32,765 nt of DNA from Streptomyces adustus (GCF_009377175.1 NZ_VJZD01000096.1:1-32765), one strand, 5' to 3'; numbered from the stretch's first letter, positions 1 through 8,580 are shown. The notes: generated by a model from the letters alone, not told the origin. Program-made: numbers and translations.

Positions 1-1099
1 GGGGCTGTCTGGGGACCGGGCGGCCGGCGGCGGCCGCCGGGTTGCGGGCCATGGCCGACACGTCGAGCACGGGGGTGCCGAGGTCCGCGGCCGCGACCCG
101 GACCTCGCCGCCCGTGCGTCTGCGTTCCTCGGCGATGCTGAAGTAGGCCTTGCGCAACTGCCGTACGTCGGAGGTGAGCCATTCCCCGGAGTGGACCGGA
201 GCGTCGGGATCGGGGTGCTCCCCGCGGGCGGCCTGACTGAACTTCACGGTGTCCTCCGAGGTGAGGCTGCCGAGTTTCAGATGGGTGAGCGCGCTGTTGG
301 GCCAGATCTCGTCGACCACCTCGTGCGCCCGGTCGGGATCGTGGTGGCACACCTCGACGAACAGTACGATTCTGCTGCGCGCATGTTTCAGACAGGTCCT
401 CAGGAAGTCCGTGCGCACGGAACCCATGTCGTCCCGCCAGTCCATGTGCGGCACCAGCACCAGCAGCAGCGCGTCCTGCTGCGCGAGCAGTCTGCTGAGC
501 AGCCTGAACGCCTCGTGGACTTCCTCTTCGTCCCGCACCCGTTGCAGCGACTTCTCCGGGAACTGGTCGCCCAGCTCGTCGACGATCTTGTTGCGCAGGG
601 CGGTGTTGATGTCCTGCGTCGACGCGAACTGTCCCCGCGCGTCCGTGCTGATGCCGTTCGCGCGATTGTCGTAGCCGCCGGTCATCGCCACGTAGGGCGT
701 CGGCGGCTGGATGACTCCCGCTCGGCCGGCGCCCGCCCGGGGCTGCTGCCTGAAGTACTCGAGGTGCTGGCGGGCCAGGTGCACGCACCGGTGGATCAGG
801 GTGGTCTTGCCCATGCCGACCGGTCCCGTGACCACGACCAGATGGCCCGTGTCCACCTTCGGCAGGATCATCTCCGGCAGCCTTCGCAGGCACTGCTCGA
901 ACTGTTTCACCTGGTCCAGCGCGTGATCGACGTCCACCCACTGACCGGCGTGGCTCTCCTCCGCCCACGGCACCAGCGGATGGTCGTCCAGCAGCGGGGG
1001 CGGCAGCCACGGCAGACTGTCCCTGCTGCCGGGCACGTAGACGCCGTACGGGTTGTCCTGGACGCCGTCATGGGCGTCGTTCTGCACCGGCCCGGTCAT
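1..1099 (-). CDS. P-loop ATP-binding protein (partial, C-terminus beyond window)
   Basis: The frame is open from an ATG at 1099 to the window edge, at least 366 codons, so the C-terminus is missing. Residues 92-100 read GPVGMGKTT, a clear Walker A loop preceded by the hydrophobic strand HLVVVT. A Walker B-like strand LLLVLVPHMD lies at about 211-220, followed by an arginine-rich stretch. This is the core of an AAA/STAND-like or ORC-like NTPase that binds and probably hydrolyses ATP in the cytoplasm. The ATG overlaps the stop of the upstream gene as ATGA, so the two are translationally coupled and probably act together. No effector or repeat domain is visible in the part present, so I cannot assign a process. 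Gene reality is near certain; function stops at the ATPase level. Confidence 0.85.
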   Translation of the reverse strand, partial: MTGPVQNDAHDGVQDNPYGVYVPGSRDSLPWLPPPLLDDHPLVPWAEESHAGQWVDVDHALDQVKQFEQCLRRLPEMILPKVDTGHLVVVTGPVGMGKTTLIHRCVHLARQHLEYFRQQPRAGAGRAGVIQPPTPYVAMTGGYDNRANGISTDARGQFASTQDINTALRNKIVDELGDQFPEKSLQRVRDEEEVHEAFRLLSRLLAQQDALLLVLVPHMDWRDDMGSVRTDFLRTCLKHARSRIVLFVEVCHHDPDRAHEVVDEIWPNSALTHLKLGSLTSEDTVKFSQAARGEHPDPDAPVHSGEWLTSDVRQLRKAYFSIAEERRRTGGEVRVAAADLGTPVLDVSAMARNPAAAAGRPVPRQP

Positions 1100-2166
1100 A
1101 CGGCCGCTCCCGGCGCCGTACGACCGGCCCGCCACTCGACCACGGTGCGCAGGGCCCAGTGCGCGACGCCACGGTCGAGGTCCGACACCGTGCGCAGCAC
1201 GAGATCCACGGCCTCCCCGGCCTCGCGCGCCTCACGGGCCCGGCCCTCCGAACCGAGCACCACGCCCTCGCGTGAGGCGGGCAGCGGTCCGGCCAGCGGC
1301 AGCCGCTCGACCGCCAGTGCGGCGGCCCGCCGCCGCGCCGCCGGACCCGGTATCCGGAACAGCGTCCCGGCCAGCGCCTCACGCGTCGACAGCACGACGG
1401 CGTGATCCGCCTCCGGGTCGCTCTCGTAGGCGGTCAGATATGTGCGCGCCGCCCCCCGGAACGCCGCCTCGTCGGTCCGCAACCGCTGCCTCGACAGACG
1501 CCGTTCGGACGAGACCCGCTCGGAGAACTGACCACCCAGGGTGAGCAGCGCACCCGCGGCCAGCGCGGGCAGCCCCTTCAGAAACGTCTCGAACCAGCCG
1601 TCCTCGGCACCGGATCCCTGCGCGGCCGGCCCGCCGGAGTCGGCCGCGGCAGCCATCAGCGCGGCACAGGCCCGCGTGAAGTCGTCCGTACGCCGACCGG
1701 CCCACTGCCGGAGCGTCATCCGCCCACCGGACCCCACGGCACCCGCCGACGCCGACGGCCCCACGGAGCCCGCGGCACCCGACGGGCCCACGGACCCCGC
1801 CGGTCGTACGGGTTGTACGGAGTCCTGTCCCGCCGTACTGCCCGGCACCAGCAGACCCAGCGCCACGGCGGCCGCGACGAGGTCGTCGCGATGCGCGTCC
1901 GCCAGGCAGTACACCAACTGCACGTCACGCTCGTCGGACGCCGACGGCGCGGCGGACGCCGGAGCGGCACCGGCCGCCAGCAGCAGCGCCGTACCGCAGA
2001 CCGCCGCGCCGTGGACCGCCGCCGCGTAGGCCGTGAACCGGTGAGCTCCACGCGCAGGGGACCGCGGGCCGCGCGGCGGAGCGGTGGCCCGTTCCGTCGG
2101 CCGGACGCCGGGCGGACGGCCACCCCTCGGTGCCCCCCGTCGGCCGTGTCCCGTCCCCTGCCTCAT
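1096..2166 (-). CDS. Hypothetical membrane-anchored protein, partner of the downstream ATPase
   Basis: A 356-residue protein of no family I recognise. The first 45 residues are basic and Pro/Arg-rich, followed by a hydrophobic segment (AVHGAAVCGTALLLAAGAA) that could be a signal anchor or late signal peptide ending in ASA. A Gly/Ser/Ala/Pro-rich linker follows at about 118-148. A second hydrophobic stretch (GLPALAAGALLTLGG) precedes an Arg/Glu-rich, probably helical C-terminal half. The ATG has GGGGAGAGG a few bases upstream. The stop overlaps the start of the ATP-binding protein (ATGA), so a two-component membrane/ATPase unit is inferred from arrangement only. The N-terminal 35 residues have low-complexity codons, and an internal start is possible. 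Confidence 0.7.
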   Translation of the reverse strand: MRQGTGHGRRGAPRGGRPPGVRPTERATAPPRGPRSPARGAHRFTAYAAAVHGAAVCGTALLLAAGAAPASAAPSASDERDVQLVYCLADAHRDDLVAAAVALGLLVPGSTAGQDSVQPVRPAGSVGPSGAAGSVGPSASAGAVGSGGRMTLRQWAGRRTDDFTRACAALMAAAADSGGPAAQGSGAEDGWFETFLKGLPALAAGALLTLGGQFSERVSSERRLSRQRLRTDEAAFRGAARTYLTAYESDPEADHAVVLSTREALAGTLFRIPGPAARRRAAALAVERLPLAGPLPASREGVVLGSEGRAREAREAGEAVDLVLRTVSDLDRGVAHWALRTVVEWRAGRTAPGAAV

Positions 2167-2423
2167 ACGCCTCTCCCCGTCCCGGTCGCTCCGTCGATCG
2201 GTAGCACCGGTGCTCCGTACGCCCTGCTGATCCAGCCGGTCCCGCCGGACCCGCCGAAGTCACTGTCTGTGCCGCTCCTGCCGCTCCTGCCGCCGCCTCC
2301 GTACGACTCCTCCCGTGCCACGGACGGCCCGCGCTGCCCGCCCGCGTCTCCTGCCCGTCGGTTCGTCCGCCGGCCCGATCGCCGGTCTGTGCGCCGCTCC
2401 GTCCGCCGGTTCGCCCGCCGCGG
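2167..2423. other. Intergenic region without a recognisable gene
   Basis: About 257 bases between two minus-strand genes. It is C-rich with short CCGCTCCTG-type repeats and runs of CCGCCGG. I see no convincing terminator stem or ORF with a ribosome binding site. It presumably holds the end of the antiporter transcript and the promoter of the 356-residue protein gene. Confidence 0.4.
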
Positions 2424-3638
2424 CTACGCCACCGACTTCCCGCCGACCGCCTCGGGGTGGTCGTGCACGGATTGACGCGGGTCGGCCGCCGGAAGTTCCT
2501 CGGCGGCGGCCGGCCGCCGTGCGCGGGCCGAACGGGCCAGCAGCGCCTGCGAGATGCCGTGCAGCACGTTCACCGTGACGACGGCGGGACCCACCGTGGC
2601 CGCCGTACCGGGGAAGTCACGCTCCAGGGTCAACGCGATCAGCACGGCCGTGATGCCGTTCTGCTGGCCGAGACCGAGCGCGATCCGGTCGCCGCGCTCC
2701 AGATCCCGTACGAACAGGGGCATCACCCCGAGTGCCACCACCGCCTGCGCCCCGAAGGCCGCCACGCCCAGGACGAACCCCGGCCACCACGCCACCCCGT
2801 GGGCCAGCAGCAGCCCGAGCGCCAGGAACGCGGCGAGGAACGCACCGCCCACCGCGCGCTCCAGCCCCTTTGTCAGGACGGTGGACCGGACCACCAGCCC
2901 CGCCAGTGCCACCGCGAGCATCAGTTGCTGCGCCGCCGCGAGCACCAGCATCGCCACCACGAGCAGGACCGTCGCGGCGGCCTCGGCCCGCCGCAGCGGC
3001 CCGGCACCGCGCACCACGGCCGTCACCCGGCGCCCGGCCCACCACAGCACCAACACCCCGGCCAGCAAAGCGGCGTTGAGACCGAGTCCGGCCAGATAGC
3101 CGCCCCCGCCGTCGCCCGACACCTCGGGCGCCCCCGGGTGCCCCGCGGCCGTGTACGCGTATCCCGCGAGGTAGAGCGTCAGCAGCACGGTCATCGGATC
3201 GTCGAACGACGCCCACGCCGTCAATAAGGACCGGGCCCGCTGCGACATCCGCCCGTCGCGGCCGAGCGCGGCGACGGACAGCGGATCGATCTGGGCCACC
3301 GCGATGCCGAGCACCAGCGCCTGGGGCCGATGGAAGACCAGCAGCATCGTCCCGGCGATCAGGGCCGCCTTCAGCAGCACCCCCACGGTCACGGCGGCCA
3401 GCACCCCGGTCAGGTCGGCCCGCAGCGCGTCGAGGTCGATCGCGTACGTGCTCCCGTACAGGCCGACGGCGAGCAACAGGCTCGCCCCGAAGAGGTATCC
3501 ACCCGAGTCGACCAGGGCCGAGGCGTCCACCAGGAGCCCGATCACCACGCCCGCCACCAGCGTGCCCGCCGCGCCCAGCACGACGACGGGAACCGACTCC
3601 GGCCGCCGACGCCAACGGGCATGCCCCGATGCCGCCAT
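2424..3638 (-). CDS. CPA-family cation:proton antiporter
   Basis: A 404-residue integral membrane protein with about 11-12 hydrophobic segments. It carries the acidic intramembrane motifs of monovalent cation/proton antiporters (NhaP/CPA1-like): IDPLS at 117-121 and SFDDPMT at 144-150. These correspond to the ion-binding and discontinuous-helix regions of the family. It would exchange Na+ or K+ for protons across the cytoplasmic membrane. The last 40 residues are a charged cytoplasmic tail with no recognisable regulatory domain. The start ATG follows a purine run (GAGGGGGGA) at good spacing. It stands alone: about 250 bases separate it from the next minus-strand gene and about 350 from the one upstream. 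Cation specificity cannot be read from sequence. Confidence 0.85.
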   Translation of the reverse strand: MAASGHARWRRRPESVPVVVLGAAGTLVAGVVIGLLVDASALVDSGGYLFGASLLLAVGLYGSTYAIDLDALRADLTGVLAAVTVGVLLKAALIAGTMLLVFHRPQALVLGIAVAQIDPLSVAALGRDGRMSQRARSLLTAWASFDDPMTVLLTLYLAGYAYTAAGHPGAPEVSGDGGGGYLAGLGLNAALLAGVLVLWWAGRRVTAVVRGAGPLRRAEAAATVLLVVAMLVLAAAQQLMLAVALAGLVVRSTVLTKGLERAVGGAFLAAFLALGLLLAHGVAWWPGFVLGVAAFGAQAVVALGVMPLFVRDLERGDRIALGLGQQNGITAVLIALTLERDFPGTAATVGPAVVTVNVLHGISQALLARSARARRPAAAEELPAADPRQSVHDHPEAVGGKSVA

Positions 3639-3937
3639 GGCTCGTCCCCCCTCCGCTCCGCGCCCGCACGGTGTCGACGCGGCCGAGGACGCACCGCGCG
3701 CACGCCACCGTCGGCCGCCGCGCGAACCTCGTCGTGGGGCAGGTGAATGCTAGGGGGCCGAGATACCGCACGGAAGCACGACACCGGCCTCACGTACGGT
3801 AGTTGACATCCCCCCTGGCCCGCGTGGTCGCACGGGACGGCATCGGCGCCGCACCGCCTTGTATGCACGATGCCCTCCGCGGGGCATCACCGAACACGGA
3901 GCGGCGGTAAGCGAGCGTATCCGGTCGGATTGCGTGC
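3639..3937. other. Intergenic region upstream of the antiporter gene
   Basis: About 300 bases before the tandem hairpins. It should contain the antiporter promoter on the minus strand. I find no well-spaced -35/-10 pair I would defend, no dyad worth naming and no small ORF with a good ribosome binding site. Confidence 0.4.
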
Positions 3938-3982
3938 GCCCGGGACGAGATCCCGGGCACTCCCCGGAGAACCCCCGGGGAG
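3938..3982 (-). terminator. Tandem hairpin terminator of the lipoprotein gene
   Basis: Two adjacent stems lie 10 bases past the lipoprotein stop. GCCCGGG pairs with CCCGGGC (3938-3944/3952-3958, 7-base loop), and CTCCCCGG pairs with CCGGGGAG (3960-3967/3975-3982, 7-base loop). There is no T-run, as is common for Streptomyces terminators. Confidence 0.65.
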
Positions 3983-3991
3983 GGAGCGGTG

Positions 3992-4807
3992 TCACTCGAT
4001 CTGGCTGGGCGCGGGCGCGGGAGTCTTTCCGGCCAGTACGTCCTTAAGATGCTGGGTGCCGAAGGTGATCGCGTTCGCGGTGCTGTCGTGACTGACGCCC
4101 TCCGTGCCGCCGTTGGTGACCGTGACCGCGTTGGGGCCCACCTGCGACGCGGCGACGTCCAGGGTGAGGGTGACTGGCTCGCCGTTCGAGGTTCCCTTCA
4201 CCGACACCGTCAGGCCCTGCCGGGCGTCGCCCGCCTTCGGCAGGGTCGCTTCCACGACCTGTACGGTCCTGTCGCCGCCGGAGCCCTTCACGGTGAACTG
4301 GGCGCATTTGTCGGCCAGACCCGCCAGCCAGCTCAGCGACTTGTCGAGCTCGGCCTTGTCGTAGGCCGCGGTCTGCTGGAGCAGCCGGGAGTTGTTCTGG
4401 GTGAAGCCGACGACTGCCGAGGCCCCGGCCGGCTTGCCCAGGAGGTCATCGCGGTAGAGCCCGTCGATCAGGCGCTGACAGTCGGCGGCGGCCGACTTGT
4501 CGGTGACGAACTGGGAGGCGTCGACCGTGCCGGTCAACAGGGTGTCGTGCCAGGACTTGGGGTCCTGCGCCTGGGTCCAGGCGTCCTCCACATCGGCCGC
4601 GGTGATCAGCGCGGCCTCCGCCTGGGCCTGCGTGACGGCGGCGACCGTGGCCGACGGGCTGGGGGAGGCCTTCCCGGTCGCCGCGGGCGAGGTCGTGGCG
4701 CCCGAGCCCTCCGATTCACCGTCCGAGCAGGCGGCCGTGGTCAGCAGCGTGCCCACCGCCAGGGCCGAGGCGAGGACACGGGCGGGTCGGGACGGGCGAG
4801 GGGTCAT
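3992..4807 (-). CDS. Secreted lipoprotein of unknown function
   Basis: A 271-residue protein with a typical Streptomyces lipoprotein signal: basic N-terminus, hydrophobic core, then LLTTAAC with the lipidation cysteine at 27. A Ser/Thr/Gly/Pro-rich linker (about 28-55) precedes a globular domain beginning VTQAQAEAALITAADV. The domain resembles the many actinobacterial sensor-like or PknH-like extracellular lipoproteins, but I cannot name a family with certainty. The ATG at 4807 is chosen because AGGAGG lies 8 bases upstream and the lipobox then falls at the usual distance. The frame stays open far upstream, but that part has no coding character. It is monocistronic and divergent from the nucleotidyltransferase gene. 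Role unknown; location is the outer face of the membrane. Confidence 0.85.
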   Translation of the reverse strand: MTPRPSRPARVLASALAVGTLLTTAACSDGESEGSGATTSPAATGKASPSPSATVAAVTQAQAEAALITAADVEDAWTQAQDPKSWHDTLLTGTVDASQFVTDKSAAADCQRLIDGLYRDDLLGKPAGASAVVGFTQNNSRLLQQTAAYDKAELDKSLSWLAGLADKCAQFTVKGSGGDRTVQVVEATLPKAGDARQGLTVSVKGTSNGEPVTLTLDVAASQVGPNAVTVTNGGTEGVSHDSTANAITFGTQHLKDVLAGKTPAPAPSQIE

Positions 4808-5107
4808 CACGGATGCCTCCTGAGGGCGAGGACGTATCCCCGAGGTGCTGGGCTCCCTATCCCTCCCACGGCACCACCGGCTCCGGCCCCCGACCAGCGC
4901 ACGGAGCCGAAAGGGTGAACGCGGACCGGTCCGCACCCCGCGTCGGAGGGCCGCCGGCCGGCCACGGAAAATACGAGGTGACAGCGGCCGTGGCCGGGCA
5001 TCATGGCTGTCCCGCCGCCACCCCGTACCGGGGGGCGGCCAGAGGCCGGCGCCCATGGCCGCACGCACCGGCCCGCGCCGGTGAGACGACCACCATCGGG
5101 GGGCCCT
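4808..5107. other. Divergent intergenic region
   Basis: Exactly 300 bases separate the starts of the minus-strand lipoprotein gene and the plus-strand nucleotidyltransferase gene. Promoters for both must lie here. AGGAGG for the lipoprotein is at its left end and GGGGGG for the nucleotidyltransferase at its right end. I see no clear operator or ORF. Confidence 0.4.
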
Positions 5108-5815
5108 GTGACCGTGACCAACATCCTGCTGTCCGGCGTCGTCGGCTCGACGGCGTACGGACTCGCCCGCCCGGGCTCCGACGTGGACCGGCTCGGCCTG
5201 TTCGCGGCGCCCACCGAGGACCTGCACGGCCTGCACGGACCGAAGGAGTCCCACGTCAGCACGGCACCGGACCGCACCCTGCACGAGGCCGCGAAGTGGT
5301 GCCGACTGGCCCTGGGCGGCAACCCGACGGTGATGGAACTCGTCTGGCTGCCGGACGAGTTGTACGAGGTCCGCACCCCGCTGGGCGACGAACTCATCAG
5401 CATCCGGATGTCGTTCCTGAGCGCACCGAGGATCCGCGCCGCCTATCTCGGTTACGCGACCCAGCAGTTCAGGAAACTCCAGAACCGCAGCGAAGGACCG
5501 CTCACCGCCGAGGTCCGCAGACGCACCGCCAAGCACGCCCGCCACCTCAAGCGGCTCTGCACACAGGGGTACGAGCTCTATGCGACGGGCCGGCTGACCA
5601 TCGGGGTCGACGACCCGGAGGACTACCACCGCTTCGGCGAGCAGGTCGCGGCCGCCCCCGGGACCGCGCTGCCGCTGCTGCGCCGGTTCGAGGAGGCCTT
5701 CGAGGAGACACGCAGCGTACTGCCGGAACGGCCGGACGAGACGGTGGCCGACGCCTGGCTGCGGCGGGTGCGGGCGCAGTTCTGGGCGAACGCGCCCCAA
5801 GCGGCGACCTCCTGA
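5108..5815 (+). CDS. RlaP-type nucleotidyltransferase (PF10127-like)
   Basis: From GTG 5108 the product is 235 residues. It opens ILLSGVVGSTAYGLARPGSDVD, the GS...SDxD metal-binding signature of the DNA polymerase beta-type nucleotidyltransferase fold in the form seen in the RlaP family (predicted RNA-repair nucleotidyltransferases). A helical region follows, including the conserved-looking FLSAPRIRAAYLGYATQQFRKL and KHARHLKRL segments. The expected chemistry is transfer of an NMP to an RNA, nucleotide or protein; the acceptor is unknown. The GTG follows a GGGGGG run. An in-frame upstream start at 5003 would add 35 Pro/Arg-rich residues without family character. No ligase or other RNA-repair gene is adjacent, so the repair role is family knowledge only. 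Confidence 0.8.
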   Translation: MTVTNILLSGVVGSTAYGLARPGSDVDRLGLFAAPTEDLHGLHGPKESHVSTAPDRTLHEAAKWCRLALGGNPTVMELVWLPDELYEVRTPLGDELISIRMSFLSAPRIRAAYLGYATQQFRKLQNRSEGPLTAEVRRRTAKHARHLKRLCTQGYELYATGRLTIGVDDPEDYHRFGEQVAAAPGTALPLLRRFEEAFEETRSVLPERPDETVADAWLRRVRAQFWANAPQAATS

Positions 5816-5878
5816 CGGCAGTCGGCAAGTCCCCCTGGCCGCACGGAAAATCGCGTGCCCCGACGCCGTGGCTCTCCC

Positions 5879-5884
5879 TACACT
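5879..5884 (+). promoter_or_regulatory. Candidate -10 element upstream of the EF-G-like gene
   Basis: TACACT matches the TANNNT consensus and sits about 65 bases before the small leader ORF. The hexamer 17 bases upstream (TGCCCC) is a poor -35, so this is a weak candidate. Confidence 0.3.
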
Positions 5885-5950
5885 CACCACATCACGCGCC
5901 GACCGACGGTACGGCGGCGCGTCGTCGTGACGAGTGAGGGGAGCCCGGCC

Positions 5951-6055
5951 GTGCGTGTCCGCATCGCTGTCGTCGCTTCCCGTTCCCGGTACGAGGTGAT
6001 CCTCGTGTCTCCGGCCGCCCGGTGCCCGCTGCGCGGCCGGCACCGGATGCCGTGA
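5951..6055 (+). CDS. Possible 34-residue leader peptide
   Basis: A GTG at 5951 opens a 34-codon frame ending in TGA at 6055. GAGGGGAG lies 7 bases before it, one of the better ribosome binding sites in the window. The peptide starts VRVRIAVVASRSRYEV and ends RCPLRGRHRMP; it is basic, with one Cys. It sits 196 bases before a translational GTPase gene, in a leader that also holds repeats and hairpins. The arrangement resembles regulatory leader ORFs used for attenuation, but nothing shows that it is translated. A longer in-frame version from 5855 is less likely because it lacks a ribosome binding site. Confidence 0.4.
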   Translation: MRVRIAVVASRSRYEVILVSPAARCPLRGRHRMP

Positions 6056-6102
6056 CGATACGACGTCCTCACGAGTCCTGCCCGCCGGCCTGACCCGCGG
6101 TG

Positions 6103-6154
6103 CCCGCAGGCTTCGCCGAGCCTGCCGGTTCGCCGAGCCCGCAGGTTCTCCGAG
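6103..6154 (+). repeat. Three imperfect 17-18 bp repeats with hairpin in the EF-G-like leader
   Basis: CCCGCAGGCTTCGCCGAG, CCTGCCGGTTCGCCGAG and CCCGCAGGTTCTCCGAG follow head to tail. The first junction also folds as GCAGGCT-TCGCCG-AGCCTGC (6106-6125, 7-bp stem). They lie in the untranslated leader of the EF-G-like gene. Confidence 0.6.
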
Positions 6155-6251
6155 CCACGGAGCCCGCCGGTCCGCCCGGCCGCAGGCACACCGACGTCCC
6201 GTCCGGCCATCGCGCCGCCCTGTTCACCGTCGCCCCGAAAGGCCATGGGCC

Positions 6252-8372
6252 GTGCGTACCCACCTCGACACTCACCTCACCGACCCGCTCGCCGTCGTCC
6301 GCAACCTGGGCATCCTCGCCCATGTGGACGCGGGCAAGACCACCCTCACCGAGCGGATGCTGTACGCGACCGGCAGCACCCACAAGCGCGGTGAGGTCCA
6401 CGACGGCACGACCGTCACCGACTTCGACCCGCAGGAACGCGACCGGGGGATCACCATCTTCGCCGCGGCCGTCAGCTGCGCGTGGGACGGCCACCGGATC
6501 AACCTGATCGACACCCCCGGGCACGTCGACTTCGCCGACGAGGTGGAGCGCTCGCTGCGCGTCCTCGACGGCGCCGTCGCGGTGTTCGACGCCGTCGCGG
6601 GAGTGGAGCCGCAGAGCGAGTCCGTGTGGCGGCAGGCCGACCGGCACGCCGTACCGAGGATCGCGTTCGTCAACAAGCTGGACCGGGCGGGCGCCGACCT
6701 GGACACGGCCGTCGCCTCGATCCGGGCGCGACTGCACCCGGCCCCGCTGGTCGTGCAGCTGCCGATCGGTACGGAGGACGGCTTCACCGGCGTCGTGGAC
6801 CTGCTGCGCATGCGGGCACTGGTCTGGGCCGACGGCGACGACGGGGCCCAGGAGGGGCCGGTGCCTGTGGACCTGCGCGAGGAGGCGGACCGACGGCGGC
6901 GGGCCCTGGAGGAAGCGGTGGCCGAACTGCACGCGGGCGCGCTGGACGAGTTCTGCGCACGGTCGGCGCTGTCGGCGGCGACGCTGGCCGCCGCGCTGCG
7001 CGACCTGACGCGCAGCGGCGACGGCGTGGTCGTGCTGTGCGGCTCTGCCTACCGCAACCGCGGCATCGAACCGCTGCTCGACGCCGTCGTGGCCTATCTG
7101 CCGTCGCCGCTGGACGTACCCGCCGTACGGGGGACGCACGACGGCGTGCCGCAGGAGCGGTCCGCCGACCCGGCGGCGCCGCTGGCGGCCCTGGTGTTCA
7201 AGGTGAACGCCACCCCGACGGGGCGGCTGACGTATCTGCGGGTGTACTCGGGAACGATCGGGAAGGGGGACGCGGTGATGGACGCGGGCGCGCGGCGCAC
7301 CGAGCGCATCGGCCGCATCCTGCGGGTGCAGGCGGACCGCCGGACCCCGCTGGAGCGGGCGGTGGCCGGTGACATCGTCGCCGTGGTCGGCCTGAAGTCG
7401 GCCCGCGCCGGCTCGACGCTGTGCGCTCCCGAGGCACCTCTCGTGCTCGAACCGCCGGGAGTCGCCGAGCCGGTCGTCTCCGTGGCGGTCGAGGCCCGGA
7501 GGGGCACCGACACCGACCGGCTGGCCTCCGCGCTCGGCCGGCTGGCCGAGGAGGACCCGTCGCTGGTCGTCCGTACCGACCCGGAGACGGGGCAGACGGT
7601 GCTGTCCGGCATGGGCGAACTGCACCTGGAGGTGGCGGTGGAGACGCTCCGGCGTACCCACGGCCTCGACGTCGGCGTGGGCCGCCCGCGGGTGGCCCAC
7701 CGCGAGACCGTCGTCCGCGGTGTCTGCGGGCTGGTCTTCCGCCATGTCAAACAGGACGGCGGCGCCGGGCAGTTCGCCCACGTGGTCCTCGACGTGGAAC
7801 CGATGGGCCCGGTGGATCCCGACGGCTCCGCGCCTGTCGGAGGCGGAGGCGACGGAGGCGGGGGCTTCGAGTTCCGGTCCGCCGTGGTCGGCGGCTCGGT
7901 GCCGCGGGAGTACGTGCGCGCGGTCGAGGCCGGGTGCCGGGACGCCCTCGCCGACGGTCCGCTCGGCGGGCATCCGGTGACCGGACTGCGGGTGACGCTG
8001 ACCGACGGGGCGACGCATGTGAAGGACTCCTCCGACACGGCGTTCCGCACCGCCGGCCGGCTCGCGCTCCGCGAGGCCCTGCGCGCCTGCGCGATGGTCC
8101 TGCTGGAGCCGGTGGCCGAGGTCACCGTCACCGTGCCCGAGGACACGGTCGGCTCCGTGCTCGGCGACCTCGCGGCACGCCGCGGCCGGGTCACGGGCTC
8201 GACCGTACGGGCCGGTTCGGCGGTCGTCGGCGCCACCGTGCCGCTGGCCGAACTGTTCGGCTACGCGACCCGGTTGCGCAGCCGGACCCAGGGACGCGGC
8301 ACCTTCACGGCCCGGCCCACCGGGTACGCGCCGGTGCCCGCCTCGGATCCGGTGACCGGATCGACCCGGTAG
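6252..8372 (+). CDS. EF-G-like translational GTPase (EF-G2/ribosomal-protection type)
   Basis: A 706-residue protein with the full translation-factor G domain. G1 is AHVDAGKTT at 23-31, the switch I region is RDRGITIFAA near 64-72, G3 is DTPGHVDF at 87-94 and G4 is NKLD at 141-144. EF-G domains II-V follow, including the domain IV stretch FRHVKQDGGAGQFAHV. HKRGEVHDGTTVTDFDP before switch I is the pattern of EF-G2-like paralogues rather than of the main fusA product, which would normally sit in the str operon with rpsL/rpsG and tuf, absent here. It should bind the ribosome and hydrolyse GTP; whether it promotes translocation, recycling or antibiotic protection cannot be told. Domain IV carries a Gly-rich insertion (PVGGGGDGGGG). 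The GTG start has GAAAGG upstream. It is monocistronic, with a strong hairpin after it. Confidence 0.88.
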   Translation: MRTHLDTHLTDPLAVVRNLGILAHVDAGKTTLTERMLYATGSTHKRGEVHDGTTVTDFDPQERDRGITIFAAAVSCAWDGHRINLIDTPGHVDFADEVERSLRVLDGAVAVFDAVAGVEPQSESVWRQADRHAVPRIAFVNKLDRAGADLDTAVASIRARLHPAPLVVQLPIGTEDGFTGVVDLLRMRALVWADGDDGAQEGPVPVDLREEADRRRRALEEAVAELHAGALDEFCARSALSAATLAAALRDLTRSGDGVVVLCGSAYRNRGIEPLLDAVVAYLPSPLDVPAVRGTHDGVPQERSADPAAPLAALVFKVNATPTGRLTYLRVYSGTIGKGDAVMDAGARRTERIGRILRVQADRRTPLERAVAGDIVAVVGLKSARAGSTLCAPEAPLVLEPPGVAEPVVSVAVEARRGTDTDRLASALGRLAEEDPSLVVRTDPETGQTVLSGMGELHLEVAVETLRRTHGLDVGVGRPRVAHRETVVRGVCGLVFRHVKQDGGAGQFAHVVLDVEPMGPVDPDGSAPVGGGGDGGGGFEFRSAVVGGSVPREYVRAVEAGCRDALADGPLGGHPVTGLRVTLTDGATHVKDSSDTAFRTAGRLALREALRACAMVLLEPVAEVTVTVPEDTVGSVLGDLAARRGRVTGSTVRAGSAVVGATVPLAELFGYATRLRSRTQGRGTFTARPTGYAPVPASDPVTGSTR

Positions 8373-8375
8373 CAG

Positions 8376-8426
8376 GCGGCCGGACCGATGCGGCGGGAGC
8401 CGTCGCAGGGACGGCGGTCCGGCCGC
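8376..8426 (+). terminator. Hairpin terminator after the EF-G-like gene
   Basis: GCGGCCGGACCG (8376-8387) pairs perfectly with CGGTCCGGCCGC (8415-8426). The 27-base loop contains a second imperfect stem. It begins 3 bases after the stop codon. Confidence 0.75.
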
Positions 8427-8580
8427 TGTCCGGGGTGCTCAGGGGCCCGTCGAAACACAACCGTTGCACAACACCCCCGAGACGGTTCCCGCGCAGGTCA
8501 CAGGCTATGCGGCCGCTGTGCGCACCGGTCCGGCGCCATGGTTCCGGCCCGAGTCGCCGGGGGAGACCCTGCCGGATGTC

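Noticed and set aside
4808..6043. Upstream extension of the lipoprotein frame to 683 codons
   Set aside because: The lipobox and AGGAGG place the start at 4807; the extension overlaps the nucleotidyltransferase gene and has no coding character.
6069..8018. 649-codon minus-strand frame opposite the EF-G-like gene
   Set aside because: His/Arg/Gly-rich shadow translation with no ribosome binding site; the plus strand has all GTPase motifs.
8455..8475. Second LacI-like operator (CGTTGCACAAC) upstream of the sugar operon
   Set aside because: Symmetry is only partial and it lies more than 100 bases from the promoter; the 27-bp dyad is far stronger.
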